A stretch of DNA of 51,219 bases from Patulibacter sp040675535. GTDB lineage: Bacteria; Actinomycetota; Thermoleophilia; Solirubrobacterales; Solirubrobacteraceae. Location: assembly GCF_040675535.1 (NCBI RefSeq), contig NZ_JBFAPC010000018.1, positions 1 through 51,219 of the forward strand. Reading direction: 5' to 3'. Shown here one piece after another: positions 32,476 through 40,486 of the stretch. The translations under genes were made by a program, and so were the position numbers. A model generated the notes under the pieces. That model searched no databases and had not been told where the DNA came from. It saw nothing but the letters and a program-made list of their open reading frames with translations. How positions within the stretch are numbered: position 1 is the first letter of the stretch; every line of letters begins with the position of its first letter.

Positions 32476-33274
32476 GCGGGACCGCGCCCGGGCGGCCCGC
32501 GAGCTCCGTGAGGCCGAGGAGCGCGACGCGGCCCAACGCCGGCGCCGGCTGCGGCTGCTCTCCGGCGCGGCCGCCTGCGTGGCGGTCGTGGTCGCAGTCG
32601 TCATCGCGTTCGGGGCGTTCAAGGGCGACCCGACCGACGGCTCTCCCCGGGTCGACGTCGACGGCACGGGGGTCAAGGGCGCAACCGAGACCGCGGCGCT
32701 CGTGCGCGGCCTGCCGCAGCACGACGAGACCCTCGGGCGGGCCGACGCCCCGGCCACGATCCTCGAGATCGCCGACCTCAAGTGCCCCGGGTGCCAGGCG
32801 CACGAGGTCCAGGCGCAGCAGGAGATCGTCGACCGGCTCGTGCGGACCGGCAAGGCGAACCTGCAGATGCAGCTCGTGAACTTCCGCGACGCCCCGGCGG
32901 GGACGACCGACGGCGAGGGCGCCCGCCGCGCGGCCTACAACCTCGCGGCGTCCGGCCGGTTCTGGAACTTCGTCCACGCTACCTACTGGAATCAGGGCTC
33001 CGAGCAGACGGCCTGGGCGACCCCGGACCTCCTGCGCAAGGTCGCCGCGGCCGCGCCGGGCATCGAGCCCGGGCAGGTCGAGACCCGCGAGACGCCGGCC
33101 TCGCGCACCGCGATCGCGAACGCCGAGCGGATCGCCCGCGCCCTGAAGGTCACCGAGACCCCGTCGCTCTACGTGCTCGCCCGGGGCGCCCGGACGGGCG
33201 TCCGCGTCGGCAACCCCGACGACGTCGACGCGATCGCGGCGGCGGTCGCGAAGGCCACCGCCGACGGCCGCTGA
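32459..33274 (+). CDS. Membrane-anchored DsbA-like thiol-disulfide oxidoreductase
   Basis: A 271-residue protein with a GTG start overlapping the previous gene by 17 nt. Layout: charged coiled helix rich in Arg and Glu (residues 1-32), a membrane span (LLSGAAACVAVVVAVVIAF), a linker, then a DsbA-type thioredoxin fold with LEIADLKCPGCQAHE (CxxC as CPGC near residue 110), a helical insertion, and cis-Pro in VTETPSLYVLARG. It should act outside the membrane on protein disulfides. Its place in the sigma/partner operon suggests that the sigma factor controls, or senses, cell-envelope thiol state; that link is inference. Confidence 0.85.
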   Translation: MSRAAERDRARAARELREAEERDAAQRRRRLRLLSGAAACVAVVVAVVIAFGAFKGDPTDGSPRVDVDGTGVKGATETAALVRGLPQHDETLGRADAPATILEIADLKCPGCQAHEVQAQQEIVDRLVRTGKANLQMQLVNFRDAPAGTTDGEGARRAAYNLAASGRFWNFVHATYWNQGSEQTAWATPDLLRKVAAAAPGIEPGQVETRETPASRTAIANAERIARALKVTETPSLYVLARGARTGVRVGNPDDVDAIAAAVAKATADGR

Positions 33275-33413
33275 CGGCCGGTGCCCGAGCTCGGCGGTCC
33301 GGGGCTCCGGCCGGCGGTCGCGAGCCTCGCCCGGCACGGCGACGGGCGGCCGCGCCACGCCCCGCCGACCGTCCGGGGACGCACGCGTCTAGGGTCTCCC
33401 CCGTGCGTGCGGG

Positions 33414-33857
33414 ATGCCGACCGTGACCCGCTCCGCGCCCCGGCGCTCGGCCGCCGTCGTCTTCGTCGTCCTCGTGGTCGCGACCGTCGGCTCGGCGTTC
33501 GCCGCGACGGCCCTGAAGCGCACGCCCTCCTACGTCCAGCGGCTGCGGATCGACAAGCGCACCGTCGACCCGACCGTCCGCGGCAGCCGCGGGACCGTCT
33601 TCATCGGGTTCAGCACCAAGCGCGCCGACCGGGCCCGGGTCAGCATCGAGAGCGTCAGCGGCCGGACCGTCAGGACGCTCGGGCCGGCCAAGCCGACGCG
33701 CCCCTACCGGCGCGTCTCGTTCGCCTGGCGCGCCGTCGACCGCGCCGGGAGGCCGCTGAACCCCGGCTACTACTTCGTCCGGCTGCGGTTGCTGGACTCC
33801 GACCGCGACCTGGTCTTCGACGACCGCAGCATCCGGGTCGTGCGGGCGCGGCGCTGA
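33414..33857 (+). CDS. Secreted beta-sandwich protein (FlgD/Fn3-like), unknown role
   Basis: A 147-residue protein with a signal peptide or single N-terminal span (AAVVFVVLVVATVGSAFAATA). The mature part resembles FlgD-type Ig-like folds: RARVSIESVSGRTVRTLGP followed by YRRVSFAWRAVDRAGRPLNPGYYFVRLRL, a classical strand pair with a G-Y-Y-x-V ending. No catalytic motif. TAGGGT at 33389-33394 may be its promoter. It converges with the truncated sigma gene, with 5 nt between the two. Confidence 0.72.
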   Translation: MPTVTRSAPRRSAAVVFVVLVVATVGSAFAATALKRTPSYVQRLRIDKRTVDPTVRGSRGTVFIGFSTKRADRARVSIESVSGRTVRTLGPAKPTRPYRRVSFAWRAVDRAGRPLNPGYYFVRLRLLDSDRDLVFDDRSIRVVRARR

Positions 33858-33862
33858 GGCGC

Positions 33863-34266
33863 CTAGGAGCGGATCCCGCCGGTGCTGGTGCTCGCACGGA
33901 CCGCCATCCCCGGATCGGCGCCGAGCTCGTCCCGCAGGCGGTTGCGGGCGCGGTGCAGCTGGACCCGCACGACGCCGGCGGGCCGGCGCAGCACCACCGC
34001 GATCTCGGCCGGGGTGAGGTCCTCCCACGCGTCGAGCGTCAGCAGCTCCCGATCCCGGTCGTTCAGGCGCCCCAGCGCGTCGCGCACGAGCGCGGCGTCC
34101 ACCGAGCCGTCGTCGTCCTCGCCGGAAGCGCACGCCAGCTCGTTCGCGAGGGCCGTCGCGAGCCCGGCCTGCGTCCGCGCGCGACGCCGGTGGTTGGCCA
34201 CGAGGTTGCGTGCGACGCCGAAGAGCCAGAGCCGGGCCTGGTCGCCCTCCGGCAGGGGTGTCTCAT
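33863..34266 (-). pseudogene. ECF sigma factor, 5' truncated
   Basis: Sigma sequence starts abruptly: LPEGDQARLWLFGVARNLVANHRRR is the last part of region 2, then a linker, then region 4 (LNDRDRELLTLDAWEDLTPAEIAVVLRRPAGVVRVQLHRARNRL). Regions 2.1-2.3, needed for core binding and -10 melting, are absent; upstream of about 34260 the frame is open but unlike any sigma factor. A GTG at 34201 could start a region-4-only protein. No partner gene follows it. The recognition helix belongs to the common ECF type, not the GTCACA subgroup. Confidence 0.75.
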
Positions 34267-34416
34267 GCCCGGTACATGTCGCGGCGCGCGTCGGCGTTAC
34301 GACCGATCGCGCGTATCGTCGGCGAGATGCTCGCCGCTGCGTGGTTCGTGTGCTCAGCGGTCGCCGACACGCGCCCGCGTGTCCGCCTTCCGGCCGCTCG
34401 TTCGACTCCCCTGTAG

Positions 34417-34983
34417 ATGCCGCGCCAGCCAGCCTCCCCCGACGCGCGTGCCACCGCCGGGCACCCCGGTGACCCGCACGCGATCGTCGCGCTCTACGAC
34501 GAGCACGTTGGGGCCGTCGTGTCGCACCTGCACCGGCTCTGCCGCGACCCCGAGCTCGCGGCCGACATCACCGCGGAGACCTTCGCCGCGGTCCTGGCCG
34601 GGACCGCCAGGTTCCCCGCGGGCAGCCCGTCGGTGCGGGCGTGGCTGCTGACCGTGGCACGCAACAAGCTCGTCGATGCCCAGCGACGCGGCGGCGCCGA
34701 GCGCCGCGCCCGCGACCGGCTCGGGATCCGCGAGCCACTGGTCGCCCACGACGACCACGACGCGCTCGTCGCGCGCATCGACGCCGCCGGCAGCGGCCGG
34801 CTCAGCGCCCTGGTCGACGGCCTTCCCCCGGCGGAGCGCCAGGCCGTCCGCGCCGTCGTCCTCGACGAGCTCGACCCCCGCGCGGTGGCGCGGGAGCACG
34901 ACATCAGCGTCCCGACGCTCCGGCGACGCGTCGCGCGCGGCCTCGCCCGCCTGGGCCGAACGACCCCCGGAGACCCGTCATGA
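34417..34983 (+). CDS. ECF-type sigma factor
   Basis: A 188-residue sigma factor. Region 2: HAIVALYDEHVGAVVSHLHRL, LAADITAETFAAVLAGTARF and VRAWLLTVARNKLVDAQRRG. Region 4: LPPAERQAVRAVVLDELDPRAVAREHDISVPTLRRRVARGLARLG. The recognition helix ISVPTLRRRVARGL differs from the GTCACA subgroup, and that box is absent upstream. TAG-ATG-CCGC at the start codon is shared with the sigma gene at 4348. Its stop overlaps the partner gene by ATGA. The upstream 150 bp, towards the truncated sigma gene, has no recognised content. Confidence 0.88.
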   Translation: MPRQPASPDARATAGHPGDPHAIVALYDEHVGAVVSHLHRLCRDPELAADITAETFAAVLAGTARFPAGSPSVRAWLLTVARNKLVDAQRRGGAERRARDRLGIREPLVAHDDHDALVARIDAAGSGRLSALVDGLPPAERQAVRAVVLDELDPRAVAREHDISVPTLRRRVARGLARLGRTTPGDPS

Positions 34984-35897
34984 GCGACCGACTCGACCAC
35001 TTCCGCGGCGAGCTCGAGGCCGCCGCACACCGGCAGGCCGACGCGATGCCGGCGACCGGCCGCCCCGCCCGCCGCGCGTGGACCGCGAAGCGCCCCGCCG
35101 TGGCGATCGTCGCGGTCGTCGCGATCGCGGGGGCCACCGCCGTCGCGACCGGCATCGACGGCGGCCGGCCGGACCCGCTCGCCGCCGCGGCCGCCGCCCT
35201 GGACCCCGACGGCGCGATCGTCCACATGGTCATCGAGGGGGGCGTCGTCAATCCCGACGGGTCGCCCGCGCAGAGCGGGCTGAGCATCGACGGCAAGCAC
35301 CCCGCGGCCACCATCGGCCGGCGGATCGAGCAGTGGTCCGCGGGCGATCCGCTGCGCTTCCGCAGCGACCAGCCGGCCACGACCGCGACCGGCGCGCCGC
35401 TCGGCACGATCAGCGACGGCATCACCGCGGACGGCACCGTCTGGAGCGACCTCAGCTGGGACGGCAGGCCCGCCCGGACGTCGACGACGCAGGAGGCCGC
35501 GCCCTACGGCGACATCGCCGACGTCGGCGCGTTCGGCACCGTCGACCCGGCGCGCACGATCCGCCGCGACCTCCGCGCGAAGCGGTTCACGGTCGGCGCC
35601 ACCACGCGGGTCGACGGCCGCGACGCGATCGAGCTGGTCGCCACCACGGTCCGGCAGCGCGGGACGACGAAGGCCCCGACGATCACCGAGCGCCTCGTCT
35701 ATCTCGCCGACGCCGACACCTACGCTCCGGTCGGGCTGAAGACGTACCAGCGCGTCGAGGGATCGATGGTCCCCGCGCGCGACCGGGGGTTCCGGCTGCG
35801 GAGCGTCCTGCGCATCCGCACCTACGAGCGCCTCAGCAGCGACGACGTGCCGGCCGGCACCTTCCGCGTCCCGGGTCGCGCGGCGCCGCGGCCCTGA
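34980..35897 (+). CDS. Single-span membrane protein, putative sigma-factor partner
   Basis: A 305-residue protein coupled to the sigma gene by ATGA. N-terminal MSDRLDHFRGELEAAAHRQADA matches the partner-protein helix; a basic stretch and membrane span (AVAIVAVVAIAGATAVATGI) follow. The outer domain has a repeated strand pattern (LSIDGKH, IEQWSAGDPLRFRSD, VDGRDAIELVATTVR, LVYLADADTYAPVGLKTY) reminiscent of LolA/LppX-like lipid-binding folds, though this is a weak impression. No HxxxCxxC zinc motif. Role as regulator of the adjacent sigma factor is inferred from coupling and topology. Confidence 0.75.
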   Translation: MSDRLDHFRGELEAAAHRQADAMPATGRPARRAWTAKRPAVAIVAVVAIAGATAVATGIDGGRPDPLAAAAAALDPDGAIVHMVIEGGVVNPDGSPAQSGLSIDGKHPAATIGRRIEQWSAGDPLRFRSDQPATTATGAPLGTISDGITADGTVWSDLSWDGRPARTSTTQEAAPYGDIADVGAFGTVDPARTIRRDLRAKRFTVGATTRVDGRDAIELVATTVRQRGTTKAPTITERLVYLADADTYAPVGLKTYQRVEGSMVPARDRGFRLRSVLRIRTYERLSSDDVPAGTFRVPGRAAPRP

Positions 35898-35951
35898 GCG
35901 TCTGGTCCCGGCGCGGACGCCCGGGGCACACCCGCTCCTCGTCATCGCCGG

Positions 35952-36397
35952 GTGCGCCGCCGGGGCGACGGCAGGCCCCGGGTCCTCGATGATCCCCGCG
36001 CGCTCACCGCGCTCCGCGTCGGCTCGTCCTGCACGTTCACCGCCTCCTCCGACCCGTCGAAGGCGAGCGCGGACCACCGCGAGTTCCTGCCGACGATCCG
36101 GGGCGACCGGATCACGTTCACGCGCCTTCCGAGCGCGTGGCGGACGTTCGACGATCCCGCGCAGATCGGCGCACGGCCAGGGACGAGGCTGAACCGCGGC
36201 TGCGCCGAGGACGTGCCCCGCGGGCTCGCCGCGGACCATCCCGGCATCGGCACGCAGGCCATCGTCGGTCGCACGAGGACGCCGGCGCCCGACGGCGATC
36301 GGCACGCGCCGACGTCGACAGGATCGGCGCGTCGTGCCTGTCGCGGCCCACGACGTTCCGGGCGGTCCTCCAGACGCAGTGCGTCAAGGACGTCGCC
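35952..36397 (+). pseudogene. Unrecognised coding remnant with a frameshift
   Basis: Near-complete third-position GC marks the frame from 35952 to about 36300 (LTALRVGSSCTFTASSDPSK, then FLPTIRGDRITFTRLPSAW); from about 36305 the marked frame is the one 2 nt further on (ADVDRIGASCLSRPTTFRAV, LQTQCVKD). A single indel near 36290-36305 would join them. No family is recognised, and no convincing start is seen after the preceding stop at 35897. It converges with the membrane-partner gene that ends at 36398. It could be the end of a secreted protein gene whose beginning was lost. Confidence 0.4.
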
Positions 36398-37330
36398 CTA
36401 CTGCGGCAGGATCACCCGCCGCACCACCTTCCCGGCGGCGTCGTACTGGACGATCCGGTAGCGGGCGTCCGTCCCGCCGCGACCCTTGAAGCCGTAGACC
36501 CCGTAGCGCACGGGGATCCGGGCGGCGTAGGCGCCCTCGCCGCGCCAGACCCGCTTGGCCTTGCCGGGGCGCAGGCGCTGCACCTCGATCGCGACCGCGC
36601 GACGCTGGGCGATGCCCGTGAAGGACGAGCCCACCGAGAAGTACCGCCGGGTCGACAGCGGGTGGCCGGGCTGGACCGGCTGGGCACTACCGCCGCCGTC
36701 CGAACTCTGCATGACCAGGGTCTGCGCCCGCGGGTCGGTGTCCGGCCGCACCGTGAAGACCTCGCGCGCCCGGTCGCGCACGGCCTCGTCGACGTCCTTC
36801 ATGCCGGCCAGGGCGTGCAGGCGGGCCTTCCGGCAGCCCGCCGGGTCGGCGACCGTCAGGCCGGTGGACCCGCCGATCGTGACGAAGACGTAGACCTCGG
36901 TCCCGTCGGGGAACCGCGCCAGGCGCACCGTGCGGCGCATCACCACGCCGCCGGAGGTCCCGCGCTGCACGCGGCGCACCAGGCGCTCCGGGGGCGACGA
37001 CGCCGCCGGATCTCCCATCGTCGGGAGGATCCGCACGATCTCCGGCAGCGGCCGCGCGTCGCTCGTGGTCCGCGTGCGCCCGCGGCCGGGCAGCGTCCGG
37101 GCGCAAGCCGGGTCGGACGCCGTGTCCGCCGTGATCCGCCGGACCAGGACGTCGGCGCGCTTGTTGGCGGTCGGGTGGTCGACCAGGCCGGCCGCCCCCG
37201 CGACGCCCGCGATCGCGACGACCGGCAGCGCGACCCCCAACAGCCGCAGGCGCCGCGACCGGCGCGGCTTCGGTGCGAGCGCCCGCACCCCGCGGCGCAG
37301 CTGCCGCTCCAGCTCGTCGATCTCGTTCAT
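36398..37330 (-). CDS. Single-span membrane protein, putative sigma-factor partner
   Basis: A 310-residue protein whose ATG overlaps the sigma gene stop (ATGA). N-terminal MNEIDELERQLRRGVRALAP is the shared partner helix; basic patch KPRRSRRLR and span LLGVALPVVAIAGVAGAAGLV follow. The outer domain has an N-terminal Cys pair region (PACARTLPGR, DPAGCRKAR) and a C-terminal part rich in Arg, Tyr and Gly (RRYFSVGSSFTGIA, YGVYGFKGRGG). No known domain. It likely controls or informs the sigma factor upstream. Confidence 0.75.
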   Translation of the reverse strand: MNEIDELERQLRRGVRALAPKPRRSRRLRLLGVALPVVAIAGVAGAAGLVDHPTANKRADVLVRRITADTASDPACARTLPGRGRTRTTSDARPLPEIVRILPTMGDPAASSPPERLVRRVQRGTSGGVVMRRTVRLARFPDGTEVYVFVTIGGSTGLTVADPAGCRKARLHALAGMKDVDEAVRDRAREVFTVRPDTDPRAQTLVMQSSDGGGSAQPVQPGHPLSTRRYFSVGSSFTGIAQRRAVAIEVQRLRPGKAKRVWRGEGAYAARIPVRYGVYGFKGRGGTDARYRIVQYDAAGKVVRRVILPQ

Positions 37331-37884
37331 GCCTGTTCCTCCAGTCGGGACCGCAGTCGTCGCAGGCCGCGGTGCACCCGCTGCCGGACGACGGCCTCGG
37401 AGCACCGCAGCTCGCGCGCCAGCTCCGCGTAGGTGCGCTCGTCCACGACCCGCGCCAGGACGACCGCCCGGTCGCCCGGCGCGAGCCCGGACAGCGCCCG
37501 CTCGACGTCGCGCTCGTCGGAGCGGGACGCCAGCTCCTCCACGCGGTCCAGCGCGGCGTCCTCGAGCACGATCGGCTCCCGGCCGAGACGCCGGCGCGCG
37601 GCGTCCTCGACCCGCCCACGGCGCAGGCTGTCGGTCAGCTTGTTCTGCGCGATGCCGAAGACCCACGCGCCGACCGGCCCCCGCTCGGGATCGAACGAGG
37701 CGAGGCCCGTGACGACCGCGGCGAAGGTCTCCGCCGCCAGGTCGAACGCGACCTCGCGACGCTGGGTCCGCCGCAGGTGGAAGCCCACGATCATCGGCAG
37801 CCAGCGGCGGTAGAAGATCGCGAACGCGTCGTCGTCGCCGGCCGCCGCGCGCCGCAGCAGGAGGTCATCGGGTGGGTCGGCCAT
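37327..37884 (-). CDS. ECF-type sigma factor (GTCACA/RQRV subgroup)
   Basis: A 185-residue sigma factor. Region 2: DAFAIFYRRWLPMIVGFHLRR, DLAAETFAAVVTGLASF, GAWVFGIAQNKLTDSLRRG. Region 4: LAPGDRAVVLARVVDERTYAELARELRCSEAVVRQRVHRGLRRLRSR, in part. The helix CSEAVVRQRVHRGL puts it with the sigma genes at 31598, 46715 and 48270. GTCACA lies 29 nt before the ATG. It is divergent from a winged-helix protein gene. Confidence 0.9.
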   Translation of the reverse strand: MADPPDDLLLRRAAAGDDDAFAIFYRRWLPMIVGFHLRRTQRREVAFDLAAETFAAVVTGLASFDPERGPVGAWVFGIAQNKLTDSLRRGRVEDAARRRLGREPIVLEDAALDRVEELASRSDERDVERALSGLAPGDRAVVLARVVDERTYAELARELRCSEAVVRQRVHRGLRRLRSRLEEQA

Positions 37885-37919
37885 CGAGAGCTACTTCGGA
37901 CGAGCGCCGATCCTGTGAC
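37885..37919 (-). promoter_or_regulatory. GTCACA promoter of sigma gene at 37884
   Basis: On the minus strand GTCACA (37914-37919) ends 29 nt before the ATG, and AAGTAG lies at -12 to -7. This matches the -35/-10 spacing of a leaderless transcript starting at the ATG. Confidence 0.6.
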
Positions 37920-37945
37920 ACCGGTCGCGGGCGATACTCCCACGG

Positions 37946-39142
37946 GTGACGCCCGGCCCGCCGCTGCGAACCGTGTCCGACGCCGAGCGGCGCGCCCGCC
38001 TGGCGACCCGTCACGCGCTGGCCCCCGGGCACCGCGCGGGCTCCGTCGAGGCGGCCGTGGCCGCGATGACCTGCCTGCACGCGACCGAGCCCGCGAGCGT
38101 CCACCTCTCCGCCCACGCGCGCAGCGGGGCGACCCGCGAGGACGTGCACCGCGCGCTGTACGAGGACCGCTCCGTCGTGCTGCAGCTGGCGATGCGGCGG
38201 ACGGTCTTCGCGTTCCCGCGCGACCTGCTGCCGGCGGTCCGCGGGAGCGCGGCGGCGCGCGTTGCGGCACAGCTCGCCGCGCGGCTGGCGAAGGAGGTCG
38301 AGGCGAACGGCCTGGCCGACGACGGCAAGGCCTGGGTCGCCGGCACGTGCGAGGACGTCCGCGCGCGGCTGCGCGAGGCGCCGGCGACGACCCAGCAGCT
38401 GCGCGAGGCCCTCCCCGCGCTGGCGCTCCGGATCGATCCGTCACCGGGGAAGACCTACGGCGGCGAGATCCCGGTCGCGCCCCGCGTTCTCTCGGTCCTC
38501 GCCGCCGACGGCAGCGTCCTTCGCGGCATGCCCGCGGCGGGCTGGAAGGTCTCGCGCCCGACGTGGACGATCGTGGAGGAGTGGCTCGGCGCCGACCCCG
38601 GGAGCCTGGACGCCGGCGCGGGCTACGCGGAGCTCGTCCGCCGCTGGCTGTGGAGCTTCGGGCCCGGGACCGAGGCGGACCTCGTCTGGTGGCTCGGCGC
38701 GACGAAGGGCGCGGTGCGCGCCGCGCTGGCCGACGTCGGCGCGGTCGGCGTGGCCCTCGAGGACGGCGAGCCGGCGTGGCTGCGTCCGGACGACACGGAC
38801 GAGGTCGCTCCGGTGGAGCCGTGGGCGGCGGTCCTGCCCGCCCTGGACCCGACGACGATGGGCTGGAAGGGCCGCGGGTTCCACCTCGGCGACCTCGGGC
38901 CGCAGCTGTTCGACCGCAACGGCAACGGCGGCCCGACCGCGTGGTGGGACGGGCACGTCGTCGGCGGCTGGACGCAGGACGACGACGGGACCGTGGTGGT
39001 GGTGCCCGCGGGGACGCTCCCCCGCGCGGCCCGGAAGCCGCTCGCCGCCGAGGCCGAGCGCCTCACGGCCTGGCTGCACGGCGACGTCGTCCGGACGATC
39101 TACCAGTCGCCGCTCGCCCGGGCGCACGACGGGGCGCGGTAG
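37946..39142 (+). CDS. Winged-helix DNA-binding protein (HTH_42/YcaQ-related)
   Basis: A 398-residue protein of the winged helix DNA-binding (formerly DUF1006) family: N-terminal RLATRHALAPGH and MTCLHATEPASVHLSAHARS, RSVVLQLAMRRTVFAFPRDL, and C-terminal VLPALDPTTMGWKGRGFHLG and DRNGNGGPTAWWDGHVVGGW are characteristic. Relatives include glycosylases that unhook DNA crosslinks (YcaQ/AlkX), so DNA repair is a possible role. The family's usual QxQ-type catalytic motif was not identified here. GTG 37946 is the start, 7 nt after GATACT. It shares a short divergent region with the sigma gene. Confidence 0.85.
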   Translation: MTPGPPLRTVSDAERRARLATRHALAPGHRAGSVEAAVAAMTCLHATEPASVHLSAHARSGATREDVHRALYEDRSVVLQLAMRRTVFAFPRDLLPAVRGSAAARVAAQLAARLAKEVEANGLADDGKAWVAGTCEDVRARLREAPATTQQLREALPALALRIDPSPGKTYGGEIPVAPRVLSVLAADGSVLRGMPAAGWKVSRPTWTIVEEWLGADPGSLDAGAGYAELVRRWLWSFGPGTEADLVWWLGATKGAVRAALADVGAVGVALEDGEPAWLRPDDTDEVAPVEPWAAVLPALDPTTMGWKGRGFHLGDLGPQLFDRNGNGGPTAWWDGHVVGGWTQDDDGTVVVVPAGTLPRAARKPLAAEAERLTAWLHGDVVRTIYQSPLARAHDGAR

Positions 39143-39208
39143 GGCGCGGGGCGCCGTCCGCCCCTCATCCGTCGCCGCCCGTGCGTCGCGGCTCGCGCCC
39201 CGGCCGCG

Positions 39209-40444
39209 TCAGCTGGTCGGCGCCTGCATGCAGAGCACCGCGTTGTGGCCACCGAACCCGAAGGAGTTCGACAGCGCCGTCAGCGGCCGCCCCGCCGGCG
39301 CCGGCAACGGGAGCGGTCCGCCGGTGACGATGCGCAGGTCGATCGCCGGGTCGGCGTCGGCCCACCCGAGGTTCGGGGGCGCGACGCCCGCGCCCAGGGC
39401 CAAGAGCGTGGCGATCGCCTCGACGGCGCCGCCCGCGCCGAGCAGGTGGCCGATCGTCGACTTCGTGGACGACACCGGGACGGTCGAGGCTCGCGCGCCG
39501 AGGGCGATGCCGAGCGCCCGGGCCTCCGCGGCGTCGTTGAGCGCCGTCGAGGTGCCGTGTGCGTTGACGTAGTCGACGTCCTCGGGCGCGACGCCGGCGT
39601 CCTCCAGCGCCCGGCGCATCGCCAGCGCCGCCCACGTCCCGTCGGGCTCCGGAGCGGTCAGGTGGTGGCCGTCGATCGTGGTGGCGTAGCCGGCGACGAC
39701 GCCCAGGATCGTGGCGCCGCGCGCGCGGGCCCGGGCCTCGACCTCCAGGATCAGGACCCCGGCGCCCTCCCCCATGACGAACCCGTTGCGGTGCGCGTCG
39801 AACGGCCGCGAGACGCCGTCGGGCGACAGCGTCCCCATCTGCCCGAACGCGGTGGACGCGAACCGGGTCAGGGTCGCCTCGGAGCCGCCGACGATCATCG
39901 CGTCGGCGTCGCCGGACTGGATCAGCCGCACGCCGGTGCCGATCGCGTTGGCGCCCGCCGCGCACGCCGACAGCGTCGCGAACCCGGGGCCGTGGACCCC
40001 GCGGCGCATGGCGACGGTCGCGGTCGCCGCGTTGCCCATCAGCATCGGGATCCCGAGCGGCGAGAGCCCGAGCGGGCCGCGATCGTCGAGGACCTCGATC
40101 TCGCGCTCGAGCGTCCCGAGGCCGCCGATCCCCGTGCCGATGATGCAGCCGACGCGCGACGGGTCCAGGCCGGCGGTGCCGTCCTCCCAGCCGGCGTCGG
40201 CCAGCGCCTCGTCGGCCGCCGCGACCGCCAGCTGGGTGAAGCGGTCGGCGCGGCGGGCGGCCTTCGCCGTCAGGTGGTCCCGCGGATCGAACGCCGTCGC
40301 CGCGCCCGCGCCGTCGGCGATGCCGACGTCGCCCGCGGACCACCGGTCGTGCAGGGTCCGCGCGCCGACGCCGAGGGCGGTGACGGCCCCCACGCCCGTC
40401 ACCACCACGCGGGACGTCTCGGCCGACTGCGTTCGTTGCGTCAT
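39209..40444 (-). CDS. fabF: Beta-ketoacyl-ACP synthase II
   Basis: Condensing enzyme of 411 residues. Active-site Cys in LSACAAGANAIG (near residue 161), His in VNAHGTSTALND (near 296) and His in STIGHLLGAGGAVE (near 331) complete the FabF triad; the N-terminal VVVTGVGAVTALG and C-terminal NSFGFGGHNAVL are typical. It elongates acyl-ACP, either in fatty-acid synthesis or, as an isolated copy without other fab genes nearby, in a specialised pathway. The ATG at 40444 lies 7 nt after TACCGT. A long upstream frame extension is antisense to the cyclase remnant and rejected. Confidence 0.93.
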   Translation of the reverse strand: MTQRTQSAETSRVVVTGVGAVTALGVGARTLHDRWSAGDVGIADGAGAATAFDPRDHLTAKAARRADRFTQLAVAAADEALADAGWEDGTAGLDPSRVGCIIGTGIGGLGTLEREIEVLDDRGPLGLSPLGIPMLMGNAATATVAMRRGVHGPGFATLSACAAGANAIGTGVRLIQSGDADAMIVGGSEATLTRFASTAFGQMGTLSPDGVSRPFDAHRNGFVMGEGAGVLILEVEARARARGATILGVVAGYATTIDGHHLTAPEPDGTWAALAMRRALEDAGVAPEDVDYVNAHGTSTALNDAAEARALGIALGARASTVPVSSTKSTIGHLLGAGGAVEAIATLLALGAGVAPPNLGWADADPAIDLRIVTGGPLPLPAPAGRPLTALSNSFGFGGHNAVLCMQAPTS

Positions 40445-40486
40445 GCGACTTACGGTAGCCGCTCGGGTCCCGCTGCCCGTCCCGGC

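Noticed and set aside
34063..34266. 67-codon minus-strand frame starting with ATG near the truncated sigma gene
   Set aside because: It is the shifted frame of the sigma remnant; the conserved region 2 and 4 motifs are in the other frame, with no sign of a frameshift between them.
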